Origin: 67-14 sp035502775
GTDB lineage: Bacteria; Actinomycetota; Thermoleophilia; Solirubrobacterales; 70-9
Assembly: GCA_035502775.1 (NCBI GenBank)
Contig: DATJUB010000030.1
Span: 1 to 32,020 of the forward strand
Direction: 5' to 3'
Length of the DNA: 32,020 nucleotides
Shown: piece by piece, positions 16,122-22,781 of the stretch
Position numbering within the stretch: the first letter of the stretch is position 1
Layout: every line of letters begins with the position of its first letter
Program-made: the position numbers and the translations under genes
Notes under the pieces: model-generated
The model's input: only the letters and a program-made list of their open reading frames with translations
Database searches by the model: none
Told to the model about the DNA's origin: nothing

Positions 16122-16592
16122 ATGCTTTTCTCGACGAAAGCCGAATACGGAGTTCGCCTCATGGTGGAACTCGGTCGTCAGCCCAATACCGGTCCTGTCT
16201 CCCTCAACGCCGTTGCGGAAGCAGAGCGGCTCCCGCTCTCCTATCTGGAACATCTGGTGGCGAAGTTGCGCAAGGCCGGTTTGGTCACTTCGACCCGCGG
16301 AGCCCATGGCGGATACAGCCTGGCCCATCCCGCCGAGGAGATCACCATGGTCGAGGTCGTGGAGGCCCTCGAAGGACAGATCGCCCCGATGGAGTGTTTC
16401 CATGAGACTCCGGAGGGCAAGGTGCTCTGTTCGCATGAAGGTGACACCGACCGCGCCTGCGCGACCAAGCTTCTCTGGACCCGGGTCCAGGGTGGTGTCA
16501 ACCGCGCCCTCGCCGGGACGACCCTGGCCGAACTAGTCGAATTCTCCCGTCCGGCCGAAGAGCGCCGGCCGGTCGTCGGCAGCGCCGCCTGA
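16122..16592 (+). CDS. Rrf2-family iron-sulfur transcriptional regulator
   Basis: This 156-aa winged-helix regulator probably senses iron-sulfur or redox status. The N-terminus MLFSTKAEYGVRLMVEL and the recognition-helix region LPLSYLEHLVAKLRKAGLV, followed by RGAHGGYSLA, are hallmarks of Rrf2/IscR. Three cysteines in ECFHETPEGKVLC ... RAC are spaced C-x10-C-x9-C, wider than the IscR pattern but suitable for a [2Fe-2S] cluster. I chose the ATG at 16122 rather than the GTG at 16116 by analogy with the family N-terminus. It precedes sufC by 44 bases, so it probably autoregulates the suf genes. Confidence 0.9.
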   Translation: MLFSTKAEYGVRLMVELGRQPNTGPVSLNAVAEAERLPLSYLEHLVAKLRKAGLVTSTRGAHGGYSLAHPAEEITMVEVVEALEGQIAPMECFHETPEGKVLCSHEGDTDRACATKLLWTRVQGGVNRALAGTTLAELVEFSRPAEERRPVVGSAA

Positions 16593-16636
16593 ACGCGCGC
16601 CTTCCCCAACAGAAACACAGAAACGGAGCCAATCTC

Positions 16637-17401
16637 TTGGCAGAGCTAGAGATCAAAAACCTTCACGTCAGCGTCGAGGACAAGCAGATCCTCCGCGGCC
16701 TCGACCTCAAGGTCGAGCAGGGCAAAGTCCATGCCCTGATGGGACCGAACGGTTCCGGCAAGTCCACCCTCGCGAACGCGATCATGGGCCATCCCGCCCT
16801 CGACGTGACCGAGGGAGAGATCATCTTCAACGGCGAGAACATCACCGAGATGGCGCCGAACGAGCGCTCGCAGGCCGGTGTCTTCATGGCCTTCCAGTAC
16901 CCGGTCGCGATTCCGGGCGTGGCGGTCAGCAAGTACCTGCGTCAGATCCTCAACGCCCAGCGCGAGGCCCGTGGCGAGGCGCCCCTGAAGATCAAGGAGT
17001 TCGCCGCCCAGGCCCGTGAGGCGATGGACCTCGCGAACATCCCCCAGGATTTCTCCAGCCGCTACCTCAACGACGGTTTCTCCGGTGGTGAGAAGAAGCG
17101 CATGGAGCTGCTCCAGCTCGCGCTCCTGAAGCCGAAGATGGCGATCCTCGACGAGACCGACTCCGGCCTCGACATCGACGCTCTGCGAACCGTCGCCGAG
17201 GGCATCAACAAGTTCACCGGTCCCGAGATGGGCGCCCTGGTGATCACCCACTACCAGCGCCTCCTGCACATGGTGAAGCCCGACGTGGTTCACGTCATGT
17301 ACAACGGCAAGATCGTCAAGGAGGGCGGCTCGGAACTGGTCGACCAGCTCGAGGCCGAAGGCTACGGCTGGATCAAGGAAGAGGTCGAAGCGGCGGCATG
17401 A
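16637..17401 (+). CDS. sufC: SufC, Fe-S cluster assembly ATPase
   Basis: This cytoplasmic ABC-type ATPase drives conformational change in the SufBD scaffold during iron-sulfur cluster assembly. The protein has 254 aa. Walker A is GPNGSGKST at 36-44; the SufC-specific signature is NDGFSGGEKKRMELLQ; Walker B is MAILDETDSGLDIDAL; the H-loop is LVITHYQRLL. The start is TTG at 16637 with an ACGGAG site. The stop overlaps the sufS start by four bases (ATGA). Its partners sufB and sufD are not adjacent, which is unusual. Confidence 0.95.
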   Translation: MAELEIKNLHVSVEDKQILRGLDLKVEQGKVHALMGPNGSGKSTLANAIMGHPALDVTEGEIIFNGENITEMAPNERSQAGVFMAFQYPVAIPGVAVSKYLRQILNAQREARGEAPLKIKEFAAQAREAMDLANIPQDFSSRYLNDGFSGGEKKRMELLQLALLKPKMAILDETDSGLDIDALRTVAEGINKFTGPEMGALVITHYQRLLHMVKPDVVHVMYNGKIVKEGGSELVDQLEAEGYGWIKEEVEAAA

Positions 17402-18657
17402 GCACCCCGGCGAGTTCGACTCCGGCCCTGTCCAGGTCGCTGGAGTCGATCCGCGCCGAATTCCCGATCCTCCACAGGGAGGTGAAGGGCAAGCCGCTCT
17501 CATATCTCGACAACGGCGCGACGGTCCAGAAGCCGGCCGCCGTCATCGAGGCGGTCGACCGCTATTACCGCGAGCACAACGCCAACGTCCATCGCGGCGT
17601 TCACCAGCTCTCCGAAGAGGCGACCGACCTCTACGAGGGTGCCCGCAAGACGGTCGCGGAACACATCAACGCCGCCTCACCGCGTGAGGTCATCTTCACC
17701 AGGAGCGTGACCGCCTCGATCAACCTGGTCGCGCAGTCCTGGGGCCAGGACAACCTCGGTCCCGGGGATCGCATCCTTCTCACCGAGATGGAGCATCACT
17801 CGAACATCGTGCCCTGGTACCTGATCGCCGAACGCACCGGCGCCCGGCTCGAGTACGTCGGCATCGACGACGAGGGCCGCCTGAACATGGAAGAGCTCGA
17901 CGAGGCCCTGGCCCGCGAACCGAAGATCTTCGCTTTCACCCACGTATCGAACGTGCTCGGAACGACCAACCCGGTCACCGAGATCGTCGCCAAGGCCAGG
18001 GCCGCCGGGGCGCTCACCCTGATCGACGGAGCCCAATCGGCCCCGAAGATGAGCATCGACGTCCAGGCGATCGGCGCCGACTTCTACGGCTTCACCGGCC
18101 ACAAGCTCTACGGACCGACCGGCATCGGTGTCCTCCACGGCCGCCGCGAACTGCTCGATCAGATGGGCCCCTTCGAAGGCGGCGGTTCGATGATCAGCAA
18201 GGTCACCAAGGACAAGATCACGTGGGCCTCGGTCCCCGCCAAGTTCGAGGCGGGCACCCCGCCGATCGCCGAGGCCGCCGGTCTCGGGGCCGCGGTCAAG
18301 TGGGTAGACGAGATCGGCCTCGAGGCGATCGCCGCCCACGAACGCGAACTCACCGAGTACGCCCTCCCCCGCCTGCTCGAGGTCCCCGGGTTGAACGTCT
18401 TCGGACCGAAGGACCTCGCAAACCGCGAGGCGATCATCTCCTTCGAACTCGAAGGGGTCCATCCCCACGACGTCTCCGAGATCCTCGACCGCCACGGAGT
18501 CGCGGTCCGCGCCGGACATCACTGCGCTCAGATACTGATGAAGAGGCTGGGCGTGCCCGCCACAACGCGCGCCAGCTACGCGGTCTACAACACGAATGAA
18601 GAGACCGACCGGTTGGTTGCGGCGCTGCTTGATGCCCAGCGGGTTTTCGGGCTTTAG
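17398..18657 (+). CDS. sufS: SufS, group II cysteine desulfurase
   Basis: This PLP enzyme removes sulfur from cysteine to supply iron-sulfur assembly. The protein has 419 aa, normal for the family. The PLP lysine is Lys236 in FTGHKLYGP, and the catalytic persulfide cysteine is Cys376 in RAGHHCAQ. TEMEHHSNIVPW and the C-terminal ASYAVYNTNEETDRLV are also typical. No sufU or sufE follows; instead an accessory block begins. A second, diverged copy of the last ~28 codons lies alone at about 21638-21718, so this 3' end is the junction of an insertion or allele exchange. Confidence 0.95.
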   Translation: MSTPASSTPALSRSLESIRAEFPILHREVKGKPLSYLDNGATVQKPAAVIEAVDRYYREHNANVHRGVHQLSEEATDLYEGARKTVAEHINAASPREVIFTRSVTASINLVAQSWGQDNLGPGDRILLTEMEHHSNIVPWYLIAERTGARLEYVGIDDEGRLNMEELDEALAREPKIFAFTHVSNVLGTTNPVTEIVAKARAAGALTLIDGAQSAPKMSIDVQAIGADFYGFTGHKLYGPTGIGVLHGRRELLDQMGPFEGGGSMISKVTKDKITWASVPAKFEAGTPPIAEAAGLGAAVKWVDEIGLEAIAAHERELTEYALPRLLEVPGLNVFGPKDLANREAIISFELEGVHPHDVSEILDRHGVAVRAGHHCAQILMKRLGVPATTRASYAVYNTNEETDRLVAALLDAQRVFGL

Positions 18658-18703
18658 ATCTACCCATTTCGTGGCCTAGCGCTCGACCGGAATAGGTTCG
18701 CCT

Positions 18704-18720
18704 GATAGGAGTTGCCTATC
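18704..18720 (+). terminator. Weak hairpin after sufS
   Basis: GATAGG-AGTTG-CCTATC is a perfect 6-bp stem about 50 bases after the sufS stop. It lacks a T-run, so it may be only a partial terminator or a mark of the island edge. Confidence 0.3.
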
Positions 18721-18723
18721 GCG

Positions 18724-18770
18724 ACATGTTGCACATTTGTCACACTCAGTGTGGATACATGTTGTATGAT
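18724..18770 (+). promoter_or_regulatory. Promoter/operator region of the 18802 gene
   Basis: This AT-richer stretch holds two direct copies of ACATGTTG (18724 and 18757). They flank a perfect palindrome CACACT-C-AGTGTG at 18741-18753. A good -10-like TATGAT sits at 18765-18770, 31 bases before the start codon. A TTGTCA at 18737 is 22 bases from it, too far for a standard -35. The symmetric arrangement suggests a regulator site over the promoter; no regulator is assigned. Confidence 0.45.
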
Positions 18771-18801
18771 CTAGAACTCATCCAACGAGGAGCGTAGGAA
18801 A

Positions 18802-19512
18802 TTGGACCGGACACGACGTCCCAGGTGGTCAAGAAGCCCTTCCCTTGTAGCGATCGCGCTGGCATTCATTGCCATGCTCATCGCGTTGGGCGGTGGCGCC
18901 TACGCCGGGATCACGAGCCTGCCGAAGAACAGCGTCGGCACGGCCCAGATCAGACCGAACGCGGTTGGCTCGAAGAAGATCCGCCCTGGCGCGATCGGAT
19001 CTCGGCAGATGAGAACTGGGGCGGTGGGTGAGAGCCAGATCAAGGCCGGTGCCGTCGGGACCGAGCAGTTGGGTTTCCCGATCGGAATGTCTGGAGTGCA
19101 AATCAACGAGTCGACAATCGTTCGGAGTGCTTTCTGTACAGACGGCCCCGAAATAAAATGCTCTCCGCCTCAGAACTTGGTCCTTCTCGCGGACAGCGTG
19201 CCCATTGATGACACCGGGAACATGAAGATCTCCGGCGCGGTGACCGTTAGCTCCAAGGGAGAAGATTTCCCGGCTGATGCTCGGTCCGGGCTAATCCTCA
19301 ACGTCGACGTAGATGGCAGGGCCATAACTCCCTTGATGCCAACGACCATGGCGGCCATGGACGACGCGACAGTGCCTTTCGAAGCCTTCTTGGCACCAGC
19401 CGGCACCGGAACGCGATCAGTCAGGTTGATCGTCCAAGGCATGGGGTTCGAATGGCCCGATGTTGAAATCACGTCCGCGGTGATGACCACCACGGTCTTG
19501 CCAGACATCTAG
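18802..19512 (+). CDS. Surface/exported protein with five decapeptide repeats, 236 aa
   Basis: No function is recognised. A basic N-terminus and a hydrophobic segment (about 14-36) form an uncleaved anchor or signal. Residues 41-90 are five exact ten-residue repeats: PKNSVGTAQI, RPNAVGSKKI, RPGAIGSRQM, RTGAVGESQI and KAGAVGTEQL. Such x-G-x-V-G repeats occur in many exported proteins of Thermoleophilia and should form a beta-solenoid stalk. A beta-rich C-terminal domain of about 140 residues with two cysteines follows. The start is TTG with GAGGAG ten bases upstream. GC content and codon choice (for example AAATAAAATGC) are lower than in the suf genes, consistent with transfer. It opens the accessory block after sufS. 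Confidence 0.72.
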   Translation: MDRTRRPRWSRSPSLVAIALAFIAMLIALGGGAYAGITSLPKNSVGTAQIRPNAVGSKKIRPGAIGSRQMRTGAVGESQIKAGAVGTEQLGFPIGMSGVQINESTIVRSAFCTDGPEIKCSPPQNLVLLADSVPIDDTGNMKISGAVTVSSKGEDFPADARSGLILNVDVDGRAITPLMPTTMAAMDDATVPFEAFLAPAGTGTRSVRLIVQGMGFEWPDVEITSAVMTTTVLPDI

Positions 19513-19550
19513 GCCGAAGCTGGAGCTAAGCCCCGAACACAGCCGGGCCT

Positions 19551-19568
19551 GTTTGGTCCGGACCAAAC
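19551..19568. promoter_or_regulatory. Perfect 18-bp palindrome upstream of the neprosin gene
   Basis: GTTTGGTCC-GGACCAAAC has no spacer and lies 19 bases before the neprosin start codon. No T-run follows, so it is not a typical terminator. A dimeric-repressor operator fits better. An extended RNA hairpin over the 5' leader is an alternative. Confidence 0.5.
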
Positions 19569-19587
19569 AAACACTCATGAGGAGAAA

Positions 19588-20112
19588 ATGACAGTTTCGA
19601 GACCAACGAAGACCGCCGCCCTTGCCGCAAGCGCCTTGCTCGTAGGAGCAGGCATTGCGAACGGCAAGTCGACCGAGCGTGGTTGGCTCGATCGTGACAC
19701 ATTTAAATGTAAGCCAATCGGGCCTGAAAATCGTCTCGAGCCTCCCCCACCGTTGCCTCTGGCGAAAGGGGAAGACATGAAGCAGACAAGCCTCATTCGT
19801 CAGTTTGAAGAGGTGAACAAGCTCCCTGAACCGCCTTGTCCCGAAGGGGATGTCGCCTACCCACTGCCCCTGACCGGCACAGCCCAAAAAGTTGCCCCGC
19901 CAGGGCCTACAAGCCCAGTCCGGCTGAAACAGGCGTCGCGAGAGCAACAACCGGAAAACTTGAAGACACCGCCAGCCCGAGGTATGAAGTCGACTCCGAA
20001 AACTACAGGTGGGTATCTGTCCACGAGTGGTCGTACGCCGAGGGAGCATCGTTCGAGGTCAATATCGCCGATCCGGAAACCGACTTTGCTAGCCACTCAA
20101 TTGCGCAAATAA
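19588..20112 (+). CDS. Neprosin-family protein, N-terminal part (signal and propeptide) before a frameshift
   Basis: This frame encodes the export signal and propeptide of the neprosin-type protein whose catalytic domain lies in the -1 frame from about 19836-20693. It starts ATG with GAGGAG five bases upstream. A signal peptide (TAALAASALLVGAGIANG) is followed by a Pro-rich segment and PPCPEGDVAYPLP, which matches the 'CPxGTVPI' motif that closes the propeptide of neprosins. Beyond about 19990 the frame turns into low-quality Arg/Ser/Thr sequence and stops at 20112. A one-base loss, for instance in the A5 run at 19886-19890, would explain the break. It could be a pseudogene, a sequencing error or, less likely, programmed slippage. 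Confidence 0.7.
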   Translation: MTVSRPTKTAALAASALLVGAGIANGKSTERGWLDRDTFKCKPIGPENRLEPPPPLPLAKGEDMKQTSLIRQFEEVNKLPEPPCPEGDVAYPLPLTGTAQKVAPPGPTSPVRLKQASREQQPENLKTPPARGMKSTPKTTGGYLSTSGRTPREHRSRSISPIRKPTLLATQLRK

Positions 20113-20693
20113 ACCTCATGGGCCTCAACCATGATTACTCGGTTGAACTTGGCTGGCGTGCCGAAGCCATTGGCGGGCCACGAATCTTTACCTACGTAAA
20201 CAAGGACGACTACCAGAGCCATGGGCTTCCAGGAGGTAGCTGCTACAATTGCCATTTCGTCCCGGTGCCGGGTGCTCAGTACACGCCGGGCCAGAACCTG
20301 GTTCCCACCGCACCCCCAAATAACCTCATCACGCTGAAGTTTGGCCTTCGCGAGGTCGCCGGAAACTGGTGGGTCTGGGTCGGCGACCAATGGATCGGCT
20401 ATCTGGAAGGAAGCTTTTGGCCGGAACCATTCACCGTGTCTGAACGCCACTCTTACTATGGCGAAGTCTACGACCCTGGACCAGGAGTAACTGACATGGG
20501 CAACGGAAACTGGGGATACTCGAACCAGGCTTCGTTGATGAAAAATCCGGATGCTGAGACTTTCAAGAACGGCCAATGGCACACCCGTCAAGAAACAGCG
20601 GATCGGCTCTGGGGCCTCGGTGACCGATACATCGGAGGCAATCTGTCCGAAAACGGCAGAAACTGGAAGTTCGGCGGACCCGGAACCGGATGA
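19836..20693 (+). CDS. Neprosin-family glutamic endopeptidase, catalytic domain (frameshifted relative to its signal peptide)
   Basis: The sequence fits the neprosin (DUF239) fold, a secreted prolyl endopeptidase family using two glutamates. Readable landmarks are HEWSYAEGASFEVNI, SIAQINLMG, ELGWRAE, FTYVNKDDYQSHG, a Cys pair in SCYNCHFVPV, GNWWVWVGDQWIGYL, YYGEVYDPG, and TDMGNGNWGYSNQASLMKN. The probable catalytic glutamates are in ELGW (codon 20145) and YYGEV (codon 20463); both are intact. The ATG at 19836 is only the first in this frame; the natural product should start at 19588 and change frame between about 19870 and 19990. The stop overlaps the downstream GNAT start by four bases (ATGA), so translation is coupled. 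The intact domain suggests a recent or artefactual frameshift. Confidence 0.85.
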   Translation: MSRRGCRLPTAPDRHSPKSCPARAYKPSPAETGVARATTGKLEDTASPRYEVDSENYRWVSVHEWSYAEGASFEVNIADPETDFASHSIAQINLMGLNHDYSVELGWRAEAIGGPRIFTYVNKDDYQSHGLPGGSCYNCHFVPVPGAQYTPGQNLVPTAPPNNLITLKFGLREVAGNWWVWVGDQWIGYLEGSFWPEPFTVSERHSYYGEVYDPGPGVTDMGNGNWGYSNQASLMKNPDAETFKNGQWHTRQETADRLWGLGDRYIGGNLSENGRNWKFGGPGTG

Positions 20694-21325
20694 GTCTCGC
20701 CACCGACTGGACAGCCCGAAACGGTCCCGATATCGAACCGAAAGAACCTGGATCGAGGGTTTTTTTTGCGCCGCCTACTTCCAATGGCATCGTCTGGCTA
20801 CGCCCCATCCGGCCCGAGGACTACACCTTTCTTCGCAGTCTGGAGATGAGCGGGGAGATCGGAGTGCGATGGCGGTTTCGGGGATCTACCCCGAGCCCCG
20901 AGCAGTGGATCCAGAGCCTTTGGGGAAACTCATTGGCACAGTTCATCGCAATGAGTGCGTCTGACAACCAGGCGATCGCGATGGTCTCGCTCTACGACGC
21001 CAACTTTCAGGACGGGATAGCAAGTGTTGCCGTAAGCAAGTTCTCAATTGAAGATCGTTCGATGAGGACCATGAGCGCACTACTGCTTTTCCTCAACTAT
21101 TCCTTCACAAACTGGCCGCTGCGAAAGGTCTACTTCGACGTGCCTGAGTTCAACCTCGAACAGTTTGGGATGGCACTCAAGTCAGAACTGAAGGTGGAGG
21201 CACAGCTAAAGGACCACATGTTTGCGGCCGGCAGATACTGGGACCGCTTCACGTTGAGTCTTTTCCGAGAGCATTGGGACGAAGTGAAAGCCCGATACGC
21301 AACGTTGATCGACGGCACTAGTTGA
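20690..21325 (+). CDS. GNAT-family acyltransferase (RimJ/RimL-like), 211 aa
   Basis: A predicted N-acyltransferase. The core begins IVWLRPIRPEDYTFLRSLEM; the central pattern of a strand (VAVSKFSIED) followed by helix RTMSALLLFLNYSF and then KVYFDVPEFNLEQFGMAL matches the RimJ/RimL subgroup, in which the last Asn sits near acetyl-CoA. The glycine-rich CoA loop is weak, so the donor may not be acetyl-CoA. The start ATG overlaps the neprosin stop, and the stop overlaps the TTG start of an acyl carrier protein. Coupling to an ACP suggests an acyl-ACP donor, as in FeeM-type N-acyl amino acid synthases; that is inference. Confidence 0.72.
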   Translation: MSLATDWTARNGPDIEPKEPGSRVFFAPPTSNGIVWLRPIRPEDYTFLRSLEMSGEIGVRWRFRGSTPSPEQWIQSLWGNSLAQFIAMSASDNQAIAMVSLYDANFQDGIASVAVSKFSIEDRSMRTMSALLLFLNYSFTNWPLRKVYFDVPEFNLEQFGMALKSELKVEAQLKDHMFAAGRYWDRFTLSLFREHWDEVKARYATLIDGTS

Positions 21326-21615
21326 CCCAGCAGCCATTCAAACCATCCGGCGCAGGCTTGTCCCCTGCCGAGCTCAAGGCAGACTTGATACTCATCGCGA
21401 CGATAGAAGACGTGGGAGCCATGCCCCAGAACCCTCGGCTGGTCGAAGATCTGGAACTTGATTCCCTAGCCATGGCGGAAGTCGTCCTCTTGCTGGAAAA
21501 CAAGTACGGCCTGGAAAAGCGTCGCATGGATCTACTGACTCGCGACTGGAACAACGTCACCGTTTCCCAGCTCTTCGAGGAATGTTGTCTCTTGATCGAG
21601 AGCTCAGCGCCATGA
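21322..21615 (+). CDS. Acyl carrier protein-like, 97 aa
   Basis: A small stand-alone carrier protein. The phosphopantetheine site is LELDSLAMAEVV, with Ser48 as the attachment point; helix II (MAEVVLLLENKYGLE) and the length match acyl or peptidyl carrier proteins. The start is TTG overlapping the GNAT stop by four bases (TTGA). No ketosynthase, acyl-ACP synthetase or phosphopantetheinyl transferase is nearby, so it must be loaded by enzymes encoded elsewhere. It probably presents an acyl group to the adjacent GNAT enzyme. Confidence 0.82.
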   Translation: MTQQPFKPSGAGLSPAELKADLILIATIEDVGAMPQNPRLVEDLELDSLAMAEVVLLLENKYGLEKRRMDLLTRDWNNVTVSQLFEECCLLIESSAP

Positions 21616-21631
21616 CCATCGGGCAACAATC

Positions 21632-21757
21632 ATGCACTCGAGCCACGCCGTCTACAACGCGAACCAAGAGACCGGCCGGCTGATCGAGGTGCTGAACGAC
21701 GCCCGGCGCACCTTCGGATCTGATCAACGCTGCCGAGGTGCTACTGCGCCCATTTGA
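21632..21757 (+). pseudogene. Orphan, diverged fragment of the sufS 3' end
   Basis: A 41-codon open frame reads SSHAVYNANQETGRLIEVL NDARRTFG. It aligns without gaps to the last ~28 residues of the SufS encoded at 17398-18657 (ASYAVYNTNEETDRLV...), with about 16 identities. The homology covers roughly 21638-21718 and includes synonymous differences, so it is an old or foreign allele rather than a recent duplication. It carries no catalytic part. It marks the far edge of the block inserted after sufS. A short translated peptide is possible but there is no ribosome site. Confidence 0.8.
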
Positions 21758-21774
21758 TCCATATCCTCTAGTGA

Positions 21775-22602
21775 ATGGATCTAATAGTCATGGACGACTC
21801 TTCCCAGAATCGGCCGGCACGTGAAGGCATGGGACCCTTGGCGGCAGTCGGGGCGATTCACGTGCCCAGCGAGAGCGCAATTCAACTGGAAGCTGATCTC
21901 ACGACGATATGCAGCGATTTCGGATTCCCGGAACATGAGGAATTCAAGTGGTCACCTTCGAAGAGTCTTTGGATGCGCGAGGGACTCGTTGCAGAAGAGC
22001 GGGAACGTTTCTATCGAGACTGTCTAGAAGCAGCTGAAAGACTTCATGTCGGAGCCTTGGTTGCCATCGAAGACAAGAAGTCGAACTATGCGATCAGCAC
22101 GTCCGCCTCACCCGAGGAGGACGTGACCCGGCTCCTGCTCGAGCGAGCAAACAACCATCTGAAGGGCGTCGACCGAGAAGCCATCGTAATATCCGACCGT
22201 CCAAGTGGCGGCAACCGCAAGCAGGAGGATCAGTTCTTGGCGAACTGTCTCGAGACACTTCGTGACGGGACCGACTTCGTCCAATTCGATCACCTCTCAT
22301 TCATGTTCACAGCGGACTCAACCCACATGAGGCTTCTGCAACTGGCAGACCTAGTGACTGGATGCTCGCTCGCATACGTCGCAGGACACAAACGGCACCA
22401 TTCGCAGCTGTTCGACGAGGCGGTGTTCCCGTTGCTCCGCAGTTCGTCTATAGGAGTCATCGGAGGTTTTGGTCTCAAGCTCCACCCCGACTACCGCTAT
22501 CGAAATCTCTACTACTGGCTGCTTGGTGATGACTTCCATCAAAGCGGCACTGGGTATCCGCTCCGCGGATGGGCCTACGAAAAATCTCCGGACAAACCAT
22601 AG
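21775..22602 (+). CDS. DUF3800-domain protein, 275 aa
   Basis: This is a predicted RNase-H-like-fold protein of unknown activity, common in mobile and defence-rich regions. The N-terminal strand and acidic start (LIVMDDSSQ, Asp7/Asp8) correspond to the 'xxDESG' start of DUF3800. A central acidic stretch (IVISDRPSGG) and the C-terminal LLQLADLVTGC, with Asp192, complete the family pattern. These acidic residues could bind a metal. The gene lies between the sufS fragment and the cas operon on the same strand, 179 bases before csb1. It may be independent cargo or a defence accessory. Confidence 0.78.
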   Translation: MDLIVMDDSSQNRPAREGMGPLAAVGAIHVPSESAIQLEADLTTICSDFGFPEHEEFKWSPSKSLWMREGLVAEERERFYRDCLEAAERLHVGALVAIEDKKSNYAISTSASPEEDVTRLLLERANNHLKGVDREAIVISDRPSGGNRKQEDQFLANCLETLRDGTDFVQFDHLSFMFTADSTHMRLLQLADLVTGCSLAYVAGHKRHHSQLFDEAVFPLLRSSSIGVIGGFGLKLHPDYRYRNLYYWLLGDDFHQSGTGYPLRGWAYEKSPDKP

Positions 22603-22781
22603 ACAGATTCACGCGAAGTTCCTCAACGTAGAAGTGAGTTGGAAAATGGCGTCGTGTTGACGTCAGTCGCCGTTTCAGGTCAGTGATGACCTCAACGTGA
22701 GCAAGCTCCGCGCCCAGCAAGAGCCCGGACTCCTCCGTCACACAATTTAAGAATCTCCGCAATCGACCAAGGAAGAGCGAT
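22603..22781 (+). promoter_or_regulatory. Intergenic region carrying the presumed cas promoter
   Basis: This gap precedes the first cas gene. It contains an inverted repeat AGGTCA-GTGA-TGACCT (22677-22692) and two direct copies of CCTCAACGT (22621 and 22690). A TTGACG at 22657 could be a -35, but no convincing -10 is 17 bases away. AAGGAAG just before 22782 is the csb1 ribosome site. Promoter placement is uncertain. Confidence 0.4.

Noticed and set aside
16114..16536. Alternative frame over the Rrf2 gene
   Set aside because: The Rrf2 motifs are all in the frame starting at 16122; the other frame is Arg/Ser/Pro-rich.
19440..19460. GGTTCGAAT resembling a tRNA T-loop, also similar motifs in cas3 near 25712
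   Set aside because: No acceptor, anticodon or D stems can be formed around them, and they lie inside coding sequence.
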